A DNA stretch of 61,269 nucleotides from an uncultured Kangiella sp. (GCA_950096615.1 CATNCP010000002.1:1-61269); one strand, 5' to 3'; counted from the stretch's first letter, positions 37,277-45,630 are shown. Notes: generated by a model not told the origin, from the sequence alone. Numbers and translations: made by a program.

Positions 37277-37290
37277 TAATAGGAGTTGTT

Positions 37291-38187
37291 ATGAAGTATT
37301 TTTTAACACCGCTAATTCTAGTCGCTACTAGCGCTACTGTTTTTGCTAAAAACAGTTCAGAATATTCGATGACTTTAGAAGCTGGTGCAAGCCATAACTC
37401 AGAGCTTGTTGTTGAAGAAATTGATCAGTATAGCGGCAGTGGTGATGCTGCACGCTATCTATCTCTAGACCTTAATGCGAACTGGACTCTATTCGACAAC
37501 TTAAACGTGGATGCTGGCTACAACGTTTCCGATACTGGTTATCAGGCCAGTGATGATTTTGATCTAACAATCCAGCGTTTTTATGGCGATGTGTCATATG
37601 ACTTTTCTGCATTTACCGTTGGCGCTAACCAGCACGAAATTGACGCTAAACTCAATGGCGATTCTTTTTTAGACATGAGCCGTAATGGTCTCTATCTATC
37701 AAAATTGTTTAACGATAGTGTTTTTATTCGAGCTGAGATGGTCGATACCGATAAGAGTTTTGATACGAACCCTGACCGTGATGCAAACAACGAGTCGCTC
37801 GGTATTGATACCTATTTCTTTTTTAATCAGGCCAAGAGCTTCTTTTCACTAGGGTATTCCTCTGATGAAGAGACCGCTAAAGCTTCGCAGTACAGTTATG
37901 ACGGCGATAGTTATCGCGCTACTTACTCAACCAAGCTAGGGAATCAAGATAAGCATCGTTTACAAGCACAGTGGCGTTATTTCAATCGTGACTACAACGA
38001 TATTTATCCCAAGATCAATACTGCACGTAATGACTCACGACACACTTACAAGTTAGCTTGGGATTATTACTTCACTCAAAGTGTTGCCTTAGCAACTGAA
38101 CTACAAAGAAATGAATCTGAGTCTAATTTTGAGCCAGCTGATTACACCTCTAACGAGATCAACCTTTTGTTCAAATTAGAGCTATAG
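37291..38187 (+). CDS. outer-membrane beta-barrel protein
   Basis: 298 residues. Signal peptide MKYFLTPLILVATSATVFA, then an amphipathic beta-strand pattern with alternating aromatic/hydrophobic residues, Asp/Asn-Gly turns and Tyr/Phe-rich strand ends (LSLDLNANWTLFDNLNVDAGYN, FYGDVSYDFSAFTVGANQHE, RLQAQWRYFNRDYND, ALATELQRNE). I estimate 12-14 strands. The end LLFKLEL is a typical hydrophobic BAM signal strand, although its last residue is Leu rather than Phe. AGGAG precedes the ATG. The function is unknown; neighbours are the Ser/Ala-rich secreted protein and the convergent secreted subtilase. Confidence 0.75.
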   Translation: MKYFLTPLILVATSATVFAKNSSEYSMTLEAGASHNSELVVEEIDQYSGSGDAARYLSLDLNANWTLFDNLNVDAGYNVSDTGYQASDDFDLTIQRFYGDVSYDFSAFTVGANQHEIDAKLNGDSFLDMSRNGLYLSKLFNDSVFIRAEMVDTDKSFDTNPDRDANNESLGIDTYFFFNQAKSFFSLGYSSDEETAKASQYSYDGDSYRATYSTKLGNQDKHRLQAQWRYFNRDYNDIYPKINTARNDSRHTYKLAWDYYFTQSVALATELQRNESESNFEPADYTSNEINLLFKLEL

Positions 38188-38243
38188 AAAAGCAATACCC
38201 CATACCCCTTTTTAGCAAGGATGCTTTTTTTGTTTGCTGCTCT

Positions 38244-39599
38244 TTATTCTATATACCCATAGCCGAATACAGGGTCTTTACCTGATTCGCCTAAATCTAC
38301 CGCTTTTTTCTTTAACTGTTCGATTGCCAAGTCTTGGCTATCCCCTTTTTGTAACTGGCAAGCAAGATGTGCAGCAACGCTGGGCGACGCCATAGAGGTT
38401 CCACTTTCTGGACCAAAACTTTTATCACTCCTCGCCGTTTTTATAGCTACCCCAAGCGCCGAGAAGTCAATGTAATGTCCTTGGTTTGCCCATCTATAAA
38501 TCTCTTTTTTATCATCGACTGCGGTAACAGCGATGACTTGGTTATAGGCAGCTGGGTACCTAGGCGAAGCGGCTGGCCCTTCATTACCCGCGGCCGCAAC
38601 GATTGCTGTATTATTTTTGCTCGCACCTTTTATTGCTTGTTCTAAAACTGGATTTGGAGGCCCTGTAAGGCTCATGTTAATAACTGGCACCTTTTGTTCT
38701 ACTAACCAATTGATAGCTTGCAAAAGGTGAATTAAAGTTGCCCCTTGGGAGTATTTGTTTCTCTTGTAAAAAACCGATGCCGCATAGAGCTCTGCGCGAG
38801 GTAATAAAGGCATCAGTTCACTTTTTCCAACCAACAAGCCAGCCACTGCAGTTCCGTGATTTTTTGGCGTTTCAAACTCGTCAGCCAAAAAATACTTTTG
38901 TTTAATATTCACGTCGGCAAATGCTGGGTGTGCCCCCTCAATTGCAGTATCAATTATCCCAATTTTTATCGATTCTGTGCAGGCATTTTTTTCTACCTTA
39001 TTTATTCTAGAGCTTTTTCGAGCTGCAGGTTGCTTGGGCTTTTCTTCAGAATTTGCTTCGTAAATATGATTCCTGCCGAGTTGTTCCCTTAGTCGGTTAG
39101 GTAATTCCTGCTCTAAATTTGTTTTGCTGTAACCTATTGGGGTTTTAAAACGGACGACTGACATTCCTATGCTTTTTAGTTCTTTATAACTCAAGATATC
39201 AAACTTAAGCTCTTTAAGGATTGTGATATCCCTTTTGCTAGCGATTAAGACCCACTCTCTTTCTACTGCTCGCCAACCATTCTCTACAGATTCTTCTACT
39301 AGTATTGTTTCTCCTAACTGACTCTTTATTTCTATTCGAGAGTCTAGCTCTGCCAGGGGATCAAGCGAGTCTTTTACTGAGTTATCCAGCTGCGTTATAT
39401 CTTTGTTTATCTGTTGCAAGGCTTCTGATGGAATTCTCGGTAGTCTTTGTTCAATATCTTTAAGGCCTTTATCCACCACGGGGATTTCAGGTAGTTTGCC
39501 TTCGATATCTCTTAGTGCTTTATCGGTAATGTTTGTCGCACTCTGTGCTTGCAGGCTTGTCATTATTAAAAGCACAAATATGCTAAGTTGTCTTTTCAT
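38244..39599 (-). CDS. secreted S8 family subtilisin-like serine protease
   Basis: 451 residues. Signal peptide MKRQLSIFVLLIMTSLQAQSA. Residues 22-190 are an N-terminal region with a short tandem repeat (DIEGKLPEIP / DIEQRLPRIP) and a helical stretch. This is not an obvious I9 propeptide. The catalytic domain has Asp in IGIIDTAIEGAHPAF, His in KNHGTAVAGLLVG, and Ser in ESGTSMASPSVAAHL, with oxyanion Asn near AAGNEGPAA. It is therefore an intact triad. It would act in the periplasm or outside. It is convergent with the OMP gene and divergent from an ECF sigma operon. Confidence 0.88.
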   Translation of the reverse strand: MKRQLSIFVLLIMTSLQAQSATNITDKALRDIEGKLPEIPVVDKGLKDIEQRLPRIPSEALQQINKDITQLDNSVKDSLDPLAELDSRIEIKSQLGETILVEESVENGWRAVEREWVLIASKRDITILKELKFDILSYKELKSIGMSVVRFKTPIGYSKTNLEQELPNRLREQLGRNHIYEANSEEKPKQPAARKSSRINKVEKNACTESIKIGIIDTAIEGAHPAFADVNIKQKYFLADEFETPKNHGTAVAGLLVGKSELMPLLPRAELYAASVFYKRNKYSQGATLIHLLQAINWLVEQKVPVINMSLTGPPNPVLEQAIKGASKNNTAIVAAAGNEGPAASPRYPAAYNQVIAVTAVDDKKEIYRWANQGHYIDFSALGVAIKTARSDKSFGPESGTSMASPSVAAHLACQLQKGDSQDLAIEQLKKKAVDLGESGKDPVFGYGYIE

Positions 39600-39770
39600 G
39601 AAAATTCCTCATCGAAGCTTCTATAACTCTATAACTTCACTATCTGTATAATTTCTCTAACTGTATATAATAATGACGTTTGGTAACCTATAAAAATTCC
39701 CACCTTTTGAGAATAAAAGCTGGTTTTGAAACGTTTACATGATATAGGGTACTTATATTGTCATACTTTT

Positions 39771-40277
39771 ATGAATAATGATTCCGAAATGAATACTAAG
39801 TTACGCGAGCTTATCCCAGTAATTCGGCGTTTTGCCTTTTCACTGACAGGCTCAGATCATGACGCTGATGATTTACTGCAAAATACCTTAGAGCGAATCC
39901 TACAAAAGGGAGTTCCTGAGGATGCTGATCTTATGAAATGGTCATTTCGTGTCTGTCGTAATTTGTGGATCGACGAGTATCGTTCACGTAAAGTTCGACA
40001 AGCAGCTACTGAAAACCCTGAATTACAGGAGTCAGTAGTCGATGGTACCAAAACTATTGCAGATCATATTACATTAGAACAAGTACAACGTGCCATGAAA
40101 CACCTACCAGAAGACCAACGATCCATCTTAGCGCTCGTAGTATCCGAGGGTCTCAGCTATAAAGAAGTCTCGCAAACTTTGAATATCCCCATAGGGACGG
40201 TAATGAGCAGGCTTTCGAGAGCACGACAATCTATGGTTGATTGGTTTAACGATCACGACATGAGGATTCTAGCATGA
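39771..40277 (+). CDS. ECF-type RNA polymerase sigma factor
   Basis: About 168 residues from the ATG at 39771 (an upstream in-frame TTG at 39726 and an ATG at 39789 are alternatives; none has a clear Shine-Dalgarno). Region 2: FAFSLTGSDHDADDLLQNTLERILQK...WSFRVCRNLWIDEYRSRK. Region 4: MKHLPEDQRSILALVVSEGLSYKEVSQTLNIPIGTVMSRLSRARQSM. These are the usual group 4 sigma landmarks. It should direct transcription from its own promoters under control of the anti-sigma encoded next. The two genes overlap by 4 bases (ATGATG). It is divergent from the subtilase, a likely target. Confidence 0.88.
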   Translation: MNNDSEMNTKLRELIPVIRRFAFSLTGSDHDADDLLQNTLERILQKGVPEDADLMKWSFRVCRNLWIDEYRSRKVRQAATENPELQESVVDGTKTIADHITLEQVQRAMKHLPEDQRSILALVVSEGLSYKEVSQTLNIPIGTVMSRLSRARQSMVDWFNDHDMRILA

Positions 40278-40990
40278 TGGTAACCGACGAAAAACTATGC
40301 GCCTTTATCGACAATGAGCTTCCTGCAGAAGAGATGGAAGCCATTCGCGAACAGATTGCAGCTGATGAAACATTGGTTGATCGCATCGCTCACTTGAGTT
40401 TCGTTGATCATGCCGTCCGCACGACGCTACACGCGATAGATGACAAGCCTTTACCCGATTCTGTGAACCAACTATTTGAAGCAGAGAAACCTTCTGCATC
40501 AAATGTCATTAAGTTCCCAGCAATGCGCAAAGTTGCTCAAACCCTGCGTGAACATGTCGCTATTGCTGCAATGTTAGTCTTGGCCATTGGTGTTACCGTC
40601 GGAACATTCGTCACTAAAGATTCTAGTGAAGCTTTAGATTGGGCTCAGGTGAATCAGGTTCTCGATACTCGTCTAAGCGATCAATCCGTCAGCCTAGACA
40701 ATGATTGGACCATGCACTTAAAAACCAGTTTTATGAATACTGATGATAATTATTGCCGACTATTCTCGCTACAATCCAATACCTCAGCACATATGAATAT
40801 TGCGTGCCAACAGCAAGACACTTGGCAATTGCACTCTAGAATTCCTTTTGAGCCAACGCAAGCTGAAGATTATCAAACCGCATCGGTAGATCCAAAAATT
40901 AATCAACTTATAGATGCGACTATAAAGGGCAGCTTCCTCAATCAAGCTCAAGAACAAACTGCCATTAATCATCAATGGAAGCAGCGGTGA
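40274..40990 (+). CDS. transmembrane anti-sigma factor
   Basis: 238 residues. N-terminal anti-sigma domain, helical (DEKLCAFIDNELPAEEMEAIREQIAADETLVDRIAHL, residues 4-50), a linker, one membrane helix at about 93-112 (VAIAAMLVLAIGVTVGTFV), and a periplasmic domain of about 125 residues with two Cys (NYCRLF, IACQQ). Topology and gene order fit a membrane anti-sigma that releases its sigma factor after proteolysis or ligand sensing. Overlaps sigma by 4 bases and the lipoprotein gene by 16. I do not recognise the periplasmic domain. Confidence 0.82.
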   Translation: MMVTDEKLCAFIDNELPAEEMEAIREQIAADETLVDRIAHLSFVDHAVRTTLHAIDDKPLPDSVNQLFEAEKPSASNVIKFPAMRKVAQTLREHVAIAAMLVLAIGVTVGTFVTKDSSEALDWAQVNQVLDTRLSDQSVSLDNDWTMHLKTSFMNTDDNYCRLFSLQSNTSAHMNIACQQQDTWQLHSRIPFEPTQAEDYQTASVDPKINQLIDATIKGSFLNQAQEQTAINHQWKQR

Positions 40991-41457
40991 GGTTACCCTT
41001 GAAGTCTATATTAGTCATACTTTTAAGCTTATTGCTGGCAGCTTGCTCCTCGCAATACAGGTACAATCCTCTGCAAAACACAGGATTTGGCCCCTACCAT
41101 ATTTCTACTGCTCAAAACTTGTACCGCGTGCACTTTAAGGCTATTGGTGCCAACGAAGACATCACACGTTTGCAGGCGCTAGAACATGCTAGCTATCTGA
41201 CTTCAAGTCAGAAATTAGACTGGTTTATTGTGCTAAAAGAGCAAGTAATCACTGAGCAACTAGAAAACTTGGAAACAAATAAGGTCTTACGCACTACTTG
41301 TAGCGACAATGAATGCCATCAAAGCACTTATTTAAACCCATATTTCAAACAACAGTTTACTGCCACTGAAAAACCTATCACCACTGAAGCCATCCTTATC
41401 ATCCGAATGGGACGAGGCATCCAGCCCGCTGACAAGAAGAGCTACAGTGTCTTCTAA
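40975..41457 (+). CDS. lipoprotein in the ECF sigma operon (CC0125/CC1285-like)
   Basis: 160 residues. Hydrophobic N terminus (SILVILLSLLLAACSS) with a lipobox LAAC, so the mature lipoprotein starts at Cys. The body has YRVHFKAIGANEDITRLQALEHASYLTSSQKLDWFIVLK, a pattern shared with a family of small periplasmic lipoproteins known as CC0125/CC1285-like, of unknown function. The +2 residue is Ser, so transport to the outer membrane is likely. The ATG overlaps the anti-sigma end by 16 bases; a GTG a few codons later, overlapping its stop, is also possible. Confidence 0.75.
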   Translation: MEAAVRLPLKSILVILLSLLLAACSSQYRYNPLQNTGFGPYHISTAQNLYRVHFKAIGANEDITRLQALEHASYLTSSQKLDWFIVLKEQVITEQLENLETNKVLRTTCSDNECHQSTYLNPYFKQQFTATEKPITTEAILIIRMGRGIQPADKKSYSVF

Positions 41458-41523
41458 GGCATTCCGATAACCCAAACTAACAAGCAACAGTTTCACTTGC
41501 TAAGCGCCCTGCTAATAAGTTAC

Positions 41524-41555
41524 ATTAGAAACTATTAATATTATAAGTTTCTAAT
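41524..41555 (+). promoter_or_regulatory. palindromic operator candidate upstream of the class V aminotransferase
   Basis: ATTAGAAACT (41524-41533) and its exact complement AGTTTCTAAT (41546-41555), separated by 12 AT bases. It ends seven bases before the ATG at 41563, where a repressor would block transcription. The half-site TTTCTAAT returns in the palindrome between the divergent YeeE and dioxygenase genes (44653-44670). The regulator encoded at 43102 is the likely binder. Confidence 0.65.
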
Positions 41556-41562
41556 ACCCCCT

Positions 41563-43026
41563 ATGAGTCTTACAGAGCACTTTTCGCGTTTTAGACAGCA
41601 CATTATTGGTGAAGGTCATGACTATTCAGAGTCGAGCCATAACCGTGACATCTTGTATGCGGATTGGACCGCCAGTGGTCGTTTATACCGCCCAATTGAG
41701 GACTTTCTTAGCCACGAACTTGGGCCTTATGTCGCCAATACGCATACTGAAACCACCCTTACTGGCACCACAACGACGGATGCTTATCATGATGCTCAAA
41801 AAATCATAAAACAGCACGTTAACGCTCATGATAGCGATGTTTTAATCGCCGCTGGCTCTGGTATGACATTGGTTATTAACAAGTTTCAACGGATGTTGGG
41901 ATTACGAGTTCCGGAAAAGTGGCGTGAGCGTCTTCAGATTGAAGAACATGAAAAACCGCTGGTCCTGGTCACTCATATGGAGCATCACTCCAACCAAACC
42001 ACTTGGCATGAGTGCGAAGTAACCTTAGAGATCGTTCGCTCTACCGATGAAGGCCGCCCTGATTTACAGCATATGCGTGAACTGCTTGAGCAATACAAAG
42101 ATCGTCCCGTTAAAATAGGATCATTTACTGCTTGTAGTAACGTCACCGGTATTACCACCCCTTACCGTGAGATGGCCGAGATCATGCATCAATACGATGG
42201 TCTTTGCTTTATCGATTTTGCTGCTTCCGCACCATACGTTGATATCGACATGCATCCGGCTAATCCTGAGCAGCGCCTAGATGCAATCTTTCTATCCCCT
42301 CACAAGTTCTTGGGTGGCCCGGGTAGTAGCGGCATCTTAATTTTTGATGACAAGCTGTATGACTGCAAGGTCCCCGATCAACCGGGCGGCGGCACCGTCT
42401 CTTGGACCAACCCTTGGGGTGAGCATCGATTTTTTGACAATATTGAAGCCCGCGAAGATGGCGGCACGCCAGCTTTTCTACAAACCATTAAGGCAGCACT
42501 TTCAATTAAACTTAAAGATGCGATGCAGGTCGACAAAATAAAAGCTAGAGAAGAAGAATTGGTTAAGATTTTGCTCGAGGGACTACGTCAGCATCCTGAT
42601 ATTCGTATCCTCGAAGACCAGCAAGATGACCGCCTATGTATCGTTTCTTTTTATGTCCTTGGTATTCATCACAACTTGCTGGTGCGCTTACTTAATGATC
42701 GATTTGGCATACAAAGCCGTGGGGGCTGCTCTTGTGCCGGAACCTATGGTCATCTATTACTCGGCGTCGATCAGCTGCAAAGCCATGAAATCACTAATCG
42801 AATTGATCAAGGGGATTTAACAGACAAACCCGGCTGGGTGAGGGTTTCGCTCCACCCAAGCAATACCGACCAAGAAGCCCACTTTCTGGTCAACTCTGTC
42901 CTTAAAGTTATTGAAAACGCAGAAGCCTGGTCTAAGGATTATGACTTTGATCAAAGATCTGGTGAGTTTCGACCAAAAAACAAAGGCAAAGCTCTAAAGT
43001 CCTTGGCAGACTTTAATCCTTTGTAA
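41563..43026 (+). CDS. class V aminotransferase-fold PLP enzyme (cysteine desulfurase-like)
   Basis: 487 residues, larger than SufS or NifS (about 400). PLP Lys in LDAIFLSPHKFLGGPGSSGIL, the His that stacks on PLP in THMEHHSNQTTWHE, Asp in CFIDFAASAPYVD, and a Cys-rich loop RFGIQSRGGCSCAGTYGHLLLG in the place where cysteine desulfurases carry the catalytic Cys. There is an insert around residues 380-440. It may release sulfur from cysteine or a related substrate; the product is unknown. A palindromic operator lies directly upstream, and an ArsR regulator and rhodanese follow, so I place it in the sulfide/persulfide regulon. Confidence 0.8.
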   Translation: MSLTEHFSRFRQHIIGEGHDYSESSHNRDILYADWTASGRLYRPIEDFLSHELGPYVANTHTETTLTGTTTTDAYHDAQKIIKQHVNAHDSDVLIAAGSGMTLVINKFQRMLGLRVPEKWRERLQIEEHEKPLVLVTHMEHHSNQTTWHECEVTLEIVRSTDEGRPDLQHMRELLEQYKDRPVKIGSFTACSNVTGITTPYREMAEIMHQYDGLCFIDFAASAPYVDIDMHPANPEQRLDAIFLSPHKFLGGPGSSGILIFDDKLYDCKVPDQPGGGTVSWTNPWGEHRFFDNIEAREDGGTPAFLQTIKAALSIKLKDAMQVDKIKAREEELVKILLEGLRQHPDIRILEDQQDDRLCIVSFYVLGIHHNLLVRLLNDRFGIQSRGGCSCAGTYGHLLLGVDQLQSHEITNRIDQGDLTDKPGWVRVSLHPSNTDQEAHFLVNSVLKVIENAEAWSKDYDFDQRSGEFRPKNKGKALKSLADFNPL

Positions 43027-43101
43027 TTACTGGAAGCCCCAAAATTGCGAAAACACAAGCAATAAGGCAAAATAAGACTATTATTATAGGCTGGAATTTG
43101 G

Positions 43102-43419
43102 ATGGACGTTTTAAATATTACTGATGCAATGCAAAAAAACTCAGCTCAAGCTGCCCGTTTTTTGAAGAATATTTCTAATGAACAACGGTTATTGATTCTT
43201 TGTATTTTGCATGAAGAAGAGCTTTCCGTAGGCCAGCTCAACGAAATGTTGCCTGATTTAAGCCAATCCGCTTTGTCGCAGCACCTCGCACTATTGCGCA
43301 AAGAGGGTTTCGTAACAACTCGGCGCGACTCTCAAACAATCTATTACAGCTTGTCATCAAACGAAGCTGCTCAAATTATTCACTTACTGCATAAGCTATT
43401 TTGTAAGGACGAATGCTAA
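43102..43419 (+). CDS. ArsR family regulator, BigR/SqrR-like persulfide sensor
   Basis: 105 residues. Winged helix LSVGQLNEMLPDLSQSALSQHLALLRKEGFVTTRRDSQTIYYSLS. Two Cys stand at the positions that form the persulfide/polysulfide switch in BigR and SqrR: Cys34 in RLLILCILHEEE and Cys101 in LHKLFCKDEC. There is no metal-binding ELCVCDL-type motif. I infer a repressor released by sulfane sulfur. It overlaps the rhodanese gene (TAATG) and lies within 700 bases of the transporter and dioxygenase genes that BigR usually controls. Confidence 0.82.
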   Translation: MDVLNITDAMQKNSAQAARFLKNISNEQRLLILCILHEEELSVGQLNEMLPDLSQSALSQHLALLRKEGFVTTRRDSQTIYYSLSSNEAAQIIHLLHKLFCKDEC

Positions 43420-43802
43420 TGAAACCTTGTGTTATTGACTACCTACAGTCTGTTAAGTCACAAATTTCCGAAATTACCGTCGATCAACTTAAACAAACGG
43501 ACCTCACAAACGCTGTATTGTTAGATGTTCGTGAACCACAAGAGCATCAACAAGGCATTATTCCCAAAGCGACGCCTCTTCCTCGTGGCGTCCTTGAGTT
43601 TAAGGTTTTTGATTTACCGCAACTTAAGGATCTCTCTCAAGAAGAAGCACAACAGATACCTGTGTATATCTACTGTGCCTCTGGTGGGCGTTCGGCATGT
43701 GCTGCATTAGCTTTGCAACAGCTTGGATTTAGCAACGTAGCGTCTATCGCCGGTGGCTTTAAGCAATGGCAAAACTCGAACGGAGAAATTTCTAGCTGCT
43801 AA
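43419..43802 (+). CDS. rhodanese-like sulfurtransferase, BigR locus
   Basis: 127 residues from ATG 43419, which shares its A with the ArsR stop codon (TAATG). AAGGA lies nine bases upstream; an ATG at 43413 is possible. One rhodanese domain: NAVLLDVREPQEHQQGIIPKATPLPRG, active loop VYIYCASGGRSACAALALQQLGF with the catalytic Cys, and VASIAGGFKQWQ. It also has Cys near the N and C termini (KPCVIDY, SSC). It probably passes sulfane sulfur to or from thiols, feeding the dioxygenase at 44710. Confidence 0.85.
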   Translation: MKPCVIDYLQSVKSQISEITVDQLKQTDLTNAVLLDVREPQEHQQGIIPKATPLPRGVLEFKVFDLPQLKDLSQEEAQQIPVYIYCASGGRSACAALALQQLGFSNVASIAGGFKQWQNSNGEISSC

Positions 43803-43812
43803 ACTTACAGTT

Positions 43813-44217
43813 TTAGTCTTGCTCTCTACCGAAAATGGCACCCGCTACCACCATAGCCACGACAAGCGGGACTAAGAACCACAGTAATTCAGTAATAATC
43901 AATGGCGCTACACTTAAGGCTGGTCCAGGGCAGTATCCGCTCAAACCCCAGCCTATACCAAATAAGGCGCTTCCAACTAATAGCTTACTATCTATAACCC
44001 CTTGCTTAATATGGGCCTTATCTTCTTTGCTCAGTAACAAAGCAAAACCAGGAATGGATACTAATAAGGCTCCTCCCATCACCCACGCTAATGTTGGATC
44101 CCAGTCGCCAAAAATATCAAGAAAACCCTGAACCTTATCGGGATCAATCATTTCTGACATGGCTAAGCCAAAGCCAAACAAAGTGCCGCAGATCAGTGCT
44201 GTAATAAGTTTCTTCAT
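43813..44217 (-). CDS. YeeE/YedE-type sulfur transporter half (DUF6691-like)
   Basis: 134 residues, about four membrane helices. The transport Cys motif is GIGWGLSGYCPGPALS; the N terminus is MKKLITALICGTLFGFGLAMSEMIDPDKVQGFLDIFGDWDPTLAWVMGGAL. The start is ATG 44217, overlapping the TGA of the preceding gene (ATGA); the frame stays open further upstream, but homologues start here. With the partner gene it forms the two halves of a YeeE-type channel for thiosulfate or related sulfur compounds. Confidence 0.85.
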   Translation of the reverse strand: MKKLITALICGTLFGFGLAMSEMIDPDKVQGFLDIFGDWDPTLAWVMGGALLVSIPGFALLLSKEDKAHIKQGVIDSKLLVGSALFGIGWGLSGYCPGPALSVAPLIITELLWFLVPLVVAMVVAGAIFGREQD

Positions 44218-44633
44218 GACAAGGCTCCCATCACAGCAACCGTAATCACGGCACACAGCATAAAGACGATGGTCGCAACAATGGAGCGTTTAGATAAACG
44301 TCCGATTCCGCAAACTCCGTGACCACTGGTGCAACCTTTACCGATATAAGTTCCAAAACCGACTAAAAGCCCTGACGCAATGAGCAGCTCTTTAGGGTAG
44401 CCTTCTCTCAGCGATGACTCGACACTAAACAGAATACTGTATATCCAAGTTCCCAACATCAAGGACCCTATAAACACAAGCGGCCACCAACGATCAGAGC
44501 CATTACCCTTATTGCTTAAAACCTGCTTGATCATGCCGCTGATGCCAGCAATTTTGCGCATGCTCATAAACAGCAAAACGGCGGACAGACCAACCAATAT
44601 TCCGCCAGTTAATGCTTGCCATTGAAATTCCAC
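44214..44633 (-). CDS. YeeE/YedE-type sulfur transporter half
   Basis: 139 residues, about four membrane helices. The Cys motif is GFGTYIGKGCTSGHGVCGIGRLSKRS, the central conserved element of YeeE/YedE. It precedes the second half with a 4-base overlap. In BigR-type loci the pair moves sulfide or thiosulfate-related sulfur across the inner membrane. The divergent promoter region to the dioxygenase has a palindrome at 44653-44670. Confidence 0.87.
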   Translation of the reverse strand: MEFQWQALTGGILVGLSAVLLFMSMRKIAGISGMIKQVLSNKGNGSDRWWPLVFIGSLMLGTWIYSILFSVESSLREGYPKELLIASGLLVGFGTYIGKGCTSGHGVCGIGRLSKRSIVATIVFMLCAVITVAVMGALS

Positions 44634-44652
44634 AATACCACCAAAGTTTGAT

Positions 44653-44670
44653 TATTAGTTTTTTCTAATA
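44653..44670. promoter_or_regulatory. palindromic operator candidate between YeeE and the dioxygenase
   Basis: TATTAG-TTTTTT-CTAATA. It shares the half-site TTTCTAAT with the palindrome at 41524-41555. It lies in the 76-base divergent promoter region, 20 bases from the YeeE start and 40 from the dioxygenase start, so a bound repressor could close both. Confidence 0.6.
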
Positions 44671-44709
44671 TATTATCCTTATATCATTTTTTCAATCGTT
44701 ACTTCATCC

Positions 44710-45579
44710 ATGACAGCAATAAATGCCGATAAAATCAAAGTCTCGCCTTTTTATCATAAAGATACCGGCACCTGGAGCTATGTGGTCACTGATTCTGCGA
44801 CTCAGGTTTGTGCGATTATTGATCCCGTTCTAGATTTTGACTTACCTTCTGGGCAAGCTCATTACCAGTCAGCTAAATCGTTAATTGAATATGTTGAACA
44901 GCACCAATTAAAACTGGAGTGGATTTTAGAAACTCACGCTCACGCTGACCATCTAACGGCGGCACAACACATCAAACAGACGCTTGGCGGTAAGATTGTT
45001 ATTGGCGCTGGTATAAAAGATGTCCAACAGCATTTTGCTACGACCCTCAACTTAGATCTACCTGTCGACGGTAGCCAGTTCGATATTCTGATGCACAAAG
45101 GCGATACTCTCGCTTTAGGAGAGAGCCACTTTGTGGCCCACCCTACCCCAGGCCATACTGACGACAGCATGAGCTATGAGGTTGAAGGCAATATTTTTAT
45201 TGGTGATACGTTCTTCCACCCAGACCTTGGCACTGCGCGTTGTGACTTCCCGGGAGGCAGTGCCGAAAAGCTCTTTAACAGTTTACAGTTCTTAACCTCT
45301 TTTCCTGAAGACTTTAATTTATGGTTATGCCATGACTATCCCGATGGTCGAGATGCGGTTGCCCGAACGACGGTCGCTGAACAGAAAAACAATATTCACT
45401 TCCAAAAATCGGGAGGAAACCCTCAAGCTTATACCGAGCTGCGGAATGAACGCGACAGTACTCTAAATGTCCCTCGCCTAATTTACCCTTCATTACAGGT
45501 CAATATTCGTGCAGGACTATTCCCTGACAGTGAGTCGAATGGGCGAAAGTATTTGAAACTTCCTTTTTCTGTTGAATAA
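44710..45579 (+). CDS. MBL-fold persulfide dioxygenase-like protein (Blh type)
   Basis: 289 residues. Metallo-beta-lactamase metal motif THAHADHLTAA (HxHxDH), GHTDDSMSYEV, IGDTFFHPDLGTARCDFPGGSAEKLFNS and LCHDYPDGR. The TARCDF and PGGSAE signatures are those of ETHE1/Blh persulfide dioxygenases, which oxidise glutathione persulfide to sulfite using one iron. It is transcribed away from the YeeE pair across a shared palindrome and ends before rep. This completes a BigR-type detoxification set. Confidence 0.88.
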   Translation: MTAINADKIKVSPFYHKDTGTWSYVVTDSATQVCAIIDPVLDFDLPSGQAHYQSAKSLIEYVEQHQLKLEWILETHAHADHLTAAQHIKQTLGGKIVIGAGIKDVQQHFATTLNLDLPVDGSQFDILMHKGDTLALGESHFVAHPTPGHTDDSMSYEVEGNIFIGDTFFHPDLGTARCDFPGGSAEKLFNSLQFLTSFPEDFNLWLCHDYPDGRDAVARTTVAEQKNNIHFQKSGGNPQAYTELRNERDSTLNVPRLIYPSLQVNIRAGLFPDSESNGRKYLKLPFSVE

Positions 45580-45600
45580 ACTTAATTTTGATTGCGCTAT

Positions 45601-45630
45601 TTGGCGGTCAGTTGCTAAACTTGCCGCCAA
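45601..45630 (+). terminator. weak stem between the dioxygenase and rep
   Basis: TTGGCGG (45601-45607) and CCGCCAA (45624-45630), loop of 16 bases, followed by CTTTAATAAG. The long loop and short U-stretch make it only a possible terminator; it lies close ahead of the rep start at 45655. Confidence 0.35.

Noticed and set aside
38190-38240. Terminator between the OMP gene and the subtilase
   Set aside because: AGCA-AGGA-TGCT followed by T residues has only a 4-bp stem, too weak to call.
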